Positions 60,229 through 64,000 of a stretch of 64,000 nt of DNA are shown in pieces (the first letter of the stretch is position 1; every line of letters begins with the position of its first letter). The translations under genes were made by a program, and so were the position numbers. A model generated the notes under the pieces. The model had not been told where the DNA came from and did not search any database. It saw only the letters and a list, made by a program, of their open reading frames with translations. The DNA is from Streptomyces sp. McG3 (GTDB lineage: Bacteria > Actinomycetota > Actinomycetes > Streptomycetales > Streptomycetaceae): contig NZ_JAAXYC010000007.1 in NCBI RefSeq assembly GCF_018619185.1, forward strand, positions 1 to 64,000. The letters are read 5' to 3'.

Positions 60229-61686
60229 ATGACCCAGCAGTCAGTGGAACCGAAGACCAGTCCGGAAGGCGCGGGCCCCGGCTCGCGCGTCCCCGCCGGA
60301 AGATCATGGCTCGACCGGTACTTCCACATATCCGAACGAGGATCCACGGTCGCGCGCGAGCTGCGCGGCGGCGTCACGACCTTCATGGCCATGGCGTACA
60401 TCCTTCTGCTCAACCCGCTGATCCTGGGCGGGGAGGACGTCAACGGCAACCTCCTCAGCCAGCCCGGCCTGATCACCGCGACCGCCTTCGCGGCGGCCGC
60501 GACGACCCTGCTCATGGGCTTCGTCGGCAAGGTGCCCCTGGCGCTCGCCGCCGGGCTCAGCGTCTCCGGCGTGCTCGCCTCGCAGGTCGCGCCCAACATG
60601 ACCTGGCCACAGGCCATGGGCATGTGCGTGATCTACGGTGTGGTGATCTGCCTCCTGGTGGTCACCGGCCTCCGCGAGATGATCATGAACGCGATCCCGC
60701 TCGCGCTCAAGCACGGCATCACCATGGGCATCGGGCTCTTCATCGCCCTCATCGGCCTCTACAAGGCCGGATTCGTCCACCAGGGCGAGGCGACCCCGGT
60801 ATCGCTCGGCCCGGCCGGTGAACTCGCCGGCTGGCCCGTCCTGATCTTCTGCGTGACGCTTCTGCTCATCTTCATGCTCCAGGCGCGCAACATCCCCGGC
60901 GCGATCCTGATCGGCATCGCCGTCGGCACCGTGGTCGCGATCGTCATCAACGCGATCGTCGACATCGACCCCAAGACGTGGAGCAGCGGCCCGCCGGAGC
61001 TGGAGGGCAGCGCGGTCTCCGCCCCCGACTTCTCGCTCTTCGGGAACGTGGAGTTCGGCGGCTGGGGAGACGTCGGTGTGATGACGGTCGGCATGATCGT
61101 CTTCACCCTGGTGCTGGCCGGCTTCTTCGACGCGATGGCCACCATCATCGGCGTCGGCACCGAGGCCAAGCTGGCCGACGAGAAGGGCCGCATGCCGGGT
61201 CTGTCCAAGGCGCTGTTCATCGACGGCGCCGGCGGCGTCATCGGCGGTGTCGCCTCGGGCTCCGGCCAGACGGTCTTCGTGGAGTCGGCCACCGGCGTCG
61301 GCGAAGGGGCCCGGACCGGCCTCGCCTCCGCCGTCACCGGCCTCTTCTTCGCCGCCTGCCTCTTCTTCACCCCGCTCACCGCGATCGTGCCGACCGAGGT
61401 GGCCTCCGCCGCCCTCGTCGTCATCGGCGCGATGATGATGCAGAACGCCCGGCACGTGGACTGGAGCGACCGCTCGGTCGCCATCCCGGTCTTCCTGACC
61501 GTGGTCCTGATGCCCTTCACGTACACCATCACCACCGGTGTCGCCGCGGGTGTCATCGCGTACAGCGCCATCAAGCTCGCCCAGGGCCGGGCCCGCGAGG
61601 TCGGGGCCTTCATGTGGGGGCTGACGGTGATCTTCATCGTCTTCTTCGCCCTCAACCCGATCGAGAGCTGGCTGGGCGTCCACTGA
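60229..61686 (+). CDS. NCS2-family purine permease, AzgA type
   Basis: A 485-residue permease with about 12 membrane segments. AzgA-type landmarks are ELRGGVTTFMAMAYILLLNPLIL, NAIPLALKHGITMGIGLFIALIGLYKAGF, FFDAMATIIGVGTEAKLADEKG and GGVASGSGQTVFVESATGVGEGARTGLASAVTG. It imports adenine, guanine or hypoxanthine with protons. Between xanthine dehydrogenase and XdhC genes, it should feed purines into the same pathway. The ATG at 60229 lies before the conserved cytoplasmic lead. Confidence 0.92.
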   Translation: MTQQSVEPKTSPEGAGPGSRVPAGRSWLDRYFHISERGSTVARELRGGVTTFMAMAYILLLNPLILGGEDVNGNLLSQPGLITATAFAAAATTLLMGFVGKVPLALAAGLSVSGVLASQVAPNMTWPQAMGMCVIYGVVICLLVVTGLREMIMNAIPLALKHGITMGIGLFIALIGLYKAGFVHQGEATPVSLGPAGELAGWPVLIFCVTLLLIFMLQARNIPGAILIGIAVGTVVAIVINAIVDIDPKTWSSGPPELEGSAVSAPDFSLFGNVEFGGWGDVGVMTVGMIVFTLVLAGFFDAMATIIGVGTEAKLADEKGRMPGLSKALFIDGAGGVIGGVASGSGQTVFVESATGVGEGARTGLASAVTGLFFAACLFFTPLTAIVPTEVASAALVVIGAMMMQNARHVDWSDRSVAIPVFLTVVLMPFTYTITTGVAAGVIAYSAIKLAQGRAREVGAFMWGLTVIFIVFFALNPIESWLGVH

Positions 61687-61721
61687 CGCCCGGGCCCCCT
61701 TCCCGCATAAGGAGATACGCC

Positions 61722-62864
61722 ATGCTGGACATCGCCGAAGAGCTGCACCGGTGGGTCTCGCAGGGACGCGAGTTCGCCGTCGCCACCGTCGTGGCGGTCG
61801 GCGGCAGCGCGCCCCGGCAGCCAGGTGCCGCCCTCGCCGTCGACCGCGACGGCACGGCCATCGGTTCGGTGTCCGGCGGATGCGTGGAGGGGGCCGTCTA
61901 CGCACTGTGCCAACAGGCCCTGGAGGACGGGAAATCCGTCCGCGAGCGCTTCGGCTACAGCGACGAGGACGCCTTCGCGGTCGGTCTGACCTGCGGCGGC
62001 GTCATCGACATCCTGGTGACACCGGTACGCAACGACGACCCCGCCCGCCCGGTGTTCGCCGCCGCGCTCGCGGCCGCCGCGGAGGGGACGGCGGCCGCGC
62101 TGGCGCGGGTCACGGACGGACCCGGGGAACTGCTCGGACTCCCGCTCCTGGTCCGCGCCGACGGCAGTCACGAGGGCGGGCTCGGCGGCCACCCGGCGCT
62201 CGACCGGACCGCCGCCGCCGAGGCCCGCGCACTGCTGGACGCGGGCCGCACCGGCCCGCTCGCCATCGGCGCGGAGGGCTCCCGCTGCGGCCGGCCCATC
62301 GAGTTGCTGGTCGAGTCCAGCGTTCCGCCGCCCCGCATGATCGTGTTCGGCGCCATCGACTTCGCCGCCGCGCTGGTCCGCGCCGGGAAGTTCCTCGGCT
62401 ACCGGGTCACCGTCTGTGACGCCCGCCCGGTCTTCGCCACCGCGGCACGCTTCCCCGAGGCCGACGAGATCGTCGTCGACTGGCCCCACCGCTACCTCGC
62501 CACCACCGCGACCGACGCGCGCACCGTGCTCTGCGTCCTCACCCACGACGCCAAGTTCGACATCCCGCTGCTGGAGGCCGCCCTGCGCCTCCCGGTCGCC
62601 TACGTCGGCGCGATGGGCTCCCGCCGCACCCACCTGGACCGCGACGACCGGCTGCGCGCGGTCGGCCTCACCGACCGCGAACTGGCCCGGCTGCACTCGC
62701 CGATCGGCCTCGACCTCGGCGCCCGTACGCCGGAGGAGACGGCCCTGTCCATCGCCGCCGAGATCGTCGCGGTCCGGCGCGGCGGCAGCGGCGTACCGCT
62801 CACCGGGGCCCATACCTCCATCCATCACGACAGCAGCGGACAGCCGCTCGCCTCGGTGGCCTGA
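61722..62864 (+). CDS. xdhC: XdhC-family molybdenum cofactor insertion protein
   Basis: A 380-residue protein of the XdhC/CoxI family. The N-terminal domain has ATVVAVGGSAPRQPGAALAVDRDG and GSVSGGCVEGAVYALCQQAL; the C-terminal Rossmann domain has MIVFGAIDFAAALVRAGKFLGYRVTVCDARPVF, PVAYVGAMGSRRTH and IGLDLGARTPEETALSIAAE. XdhC binds, sulfurates and inserts the molybdenum cofactor into xanthine dehydrogenase. AAGGAG lies eight bases before the ATG. It is 35 bases after the permease gene and probably co-transcribed. Confidence 0.94.
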   Translation: MLDIAEELHRWVSQGREFAVATVVAVGGSAPRQPGAALAVDRDGTAIGSVSGGCVEGAVYALCQQALEDGKSVRERFGYSDEDAFAVGLTCGGVIDILVTPVRNDDPARPVFAAALAAAAEGTAAALARVTDGPGELLGLPLLVRADGSHEGGLGGHPALDRTAAAEARALLDAGRTGPLAIGAEGSRCGRPIELLVESSVPPPRMIVFGAIDFAAALVRAGKFLGYRVTVCDARPVFATAARFPEADEIVVDWPHRYLATTATDARTVLCVLTHDAKFDIPLLEAALRLPVAYVGAMGSRRTHLDRDDRLRAVGLTDRELARLHSPIGLDLGARTPEETALSIAAEIVAVRRGGSGVPLTGAHTSIHHDSSGQPLASVA

Positions 62865-62890
62865 ACCGCCCGTCAACACCCCGTCCACCC

Positions 62891-62924
62891 CGGGCGGGTT
62901 ACCGCCACGGCGGTTTCCCGCCCG
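62891..62924 (+). terminator. Hairpin after xdhC
   Basis: CGGGCGGG (62891-62898) pairs with CCCGCCCG (62917-62924), and an inner ACCGCC-ACG-GCGGT stem extends it with a small internal mismatch. Confidence 0.65.
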
Positions 62925-62969
62925 TCGGATACGCAGCGGTCGCCCCGGATTTACCGGTAGATCAGCTGC

Positions 62970-64000
62970 ATGACTTCTTCCCCCTCCTCCGTTCCCGGCC
63001 GGGCGAGATCCGCTCGCCCAGGACGCAGCGCCCTGCTCCTGGCGACCTCGGCGGCCCTGCTGGGCGGCATGCTGGTCCCCTTCGCGGGCACCGCCGGCGC
63101 CGCCCCCGCACCCCGCGACGGGACCCCCGGCTCCGACGTACGCACCGAGAGCCACACCGTCACCCTGATCACCGGTGACGTCGTGCGCTACGTGGACGGT
63201 CCCGGAGACCAGGACACCGTCACCGTGGACCGCCCCGACGGCGCAGACGGCGGCGTCCGCATCCAGCAGGCGGGCGAGGACGTGTACGTCCTGCCCGACG
63301 AGGCCACCACGCTGATCGCGTCCGGCGCCCTGGACCGGCGGCTGTTCAACGTCTCGGCCCTGGTACGGATGGGATACGACGACGAGGGCACCGGCTCCGT
63401 CCCGCTCATCGCCACCTACCCGCCCGCCCGCGCCAAGGCCCTGCCCGCCGCGCCGCGCGGCGCGAAGAAGGTCCGCACCCTGGCATCCGTCAACGGGGCC
63501 GCCCTCACGGCCGACAAGGACGACGCGCGGACGTTCTGGAGCGCCATCACCCGTCACGAGAAGGCCCGTTCACTCGACGGCGGGATCGCGAAGCTCTGGC
63601 TGGACGGCCGCTCCCAGGCGCTGCTGACCGAGTCGGTGCCGCAGGTGGGCGCCCCGCAGGCGTGGGCCGACGGCTTCGACGGCAAGGGCGCCAAGGTGGC
63701 CGTCCTGGACACCGGCATCGACGCCGACCACCCGGACGTCAAGGACCGCGTCGTCGGCGCCCGCAGCTTCATCCCGGGCGAGGAGGTCGACGACAAGAAC
63801 GGACACGGCACGCACGTCGCCTCCACCATCGCCGGATCCGGCGCCGCCTCCGACGGCGCCAACAAGGGCGTCGCCCCGGCCGCCGACCTGCTCGTCGGCA
63901 AGGTCCTCAGCGACGAGGGCTCCGGCGCGGACTCCGGGATCATCGAGGCCATGGAGTGGGCCAAGGCCGAAGGCGCCGACGTCGTCTCCATGAGCCTCGG
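62970..64000 (+). CDS. Secreted S8-family serine peptidase (3' end beyond window)
   Basis: The first 343 residues of a second subtilase; the frame is open to the window edge. A signal peptide with a long basic start (ending about GTAGAAP) and a propeptide with TVTLITGDVVRYVDG precede the catalytic domain, where Asp247 (VAVLDTGIDADHPD) and His279 (NGHGTHVAS) are visible. The catalytic Ser must lie past the window end. Prodomain and catalytic start closely parallel the first subtilase (TLVTGDTVLV, VPQVGA or KQVGAD before the first Asp), so the two are paralogues. No regulator gene adjoins it. No clear ribosome site precedes the ATG. Confidence 0.93.
   Translation, partial: MTSSPSSVPGRARSARPGRSALLLATSAALLGGMLVPFAGTAGAAPAPRDGTPGSDVRTESHTVTLITGDVVRYVDGPGDQDTVTVDRPDGADGGVRIQQAGEDVYVLPDEATTLIASGALDRRLFNVSALVRMGYDDEGTGSVPLIATYPPARAKALPAAPRGAKKVRTLASVNGAALTADKDDARTFWSAITRHEKARSLDGGIAKLWLDGRSQALLTESVPQVGAPQAWADGFDGKGAKVAVLDTGIDADHPDVKDRVVGARSFIPGEEVDDKNGHGTHVASTIAGSGAASDGANKGVAPAADLLVGKVLSDEGSGADSGIIEAMEWAKAEGADVVSMSL

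Noticed and set aside
1-64000. CRISPR array, tRNA, rRNA, intact IS element, prophage or polyketide/peptide synthetase genes.
   Set aside because: None was seen. The only regular repeats are within coding sequences or the paired elements listed above.

Overview
The window is high-GC actinobacterial DNA from a Streptomyces or close relative. The best evidence is a cluster of chaplin and rodlin genes, which encode the surface proteins of aerial hyphae and spores. Supporting signs are the strong G/C bias at third codon positions, frequent GTG starts, PucR-, GntR- and GAF-type regulators, a mycothiol-era DsbA-like oxidoreductase, and two large secreted subtilases. No tRNA, rRNA, CRISPR array, intact transposase or prophage was seen.

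Layout. 1-627: 3' part of a DsbA-like oxidoreductase gene. 641-10135 (minus strand): assimilatory sulfur locus, read as leader peptide, sulfite reductase, 59-residue CxxC protein, cysH, cysC, cysD, cysN, sulfonate-type ABC transporter (ssuA, ssuB, ssuC) and sirohydrochlorin chelatase. It runs from uptake and activation to reduction and supplies its own siroheme iron insertion. 10336-16511: GNAT acetyltransferase, GAF regulator, AidB-like acyl-CoA dehydrogenase, BrkB/YihY membrane protein, AraC-type regulator and a VOC protein. 16993-22764: a beta-ketoadipate-type block (PaaH-like dehydrogenase, pcaJ, pcaI) divergent from a LysR regulator and a thiolase. 22851-24614: a GAF-SpoIIE-HATPase signalling protein.

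25045-29181: morphogenesis cluster with a wall-anchored chaplin on a PPVDE-repeat stalk, three rodlins, a short chaplin, an unassigned secreted protein and a small ORF. 29359-34406: DUF5949 protein, rsgA, an Ada/AlkA fusion whose glycosylase domain looks shortened, a DUF456 protein, and a TrmB/LuxR-type regulator divergent from the first subtilase (34616-38386). 38586-42161: a probable pseudo-phosphatase and a pyruvate oxidase-type TPP enzyme. 42161-45174: an accessory stretch with a MITE-like repeat, lower-GC DNA bounded by inverted 24-mers, and small unassigned proteins. 45211-53741: GH38 alpha-mannosidase, secreted RNase Sa-type ribonuclease, RsbW-like ATPase, DUF2637 protein, an FhuF-type iron reductase under a likely iron box, a GntR regulator and a repeat-rich helical protein. 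53900-62864: purine catabolism, with a PucR regulator divergent from a three-subunit xanthine dehydrogenase, then an AzgA-type purine permease and XdhC. 62970-64000: 5' part of a second subtilase gene.

Most of the window is ordinary Streptomyces metabolism. The points most worth checking are the cysteine-containing leader peptide in front of the sulfur operon, the rodlin/chaplin cluster, two diverged copies of a MITE-like repeat (one supplies the last codons and stop of the iron reductase gene), and apparently degenerate catalytic domains in the AlkA fusion and the PP2C-like protein. All calls come from reading the sequence and from recall of protein families. No database search was run.
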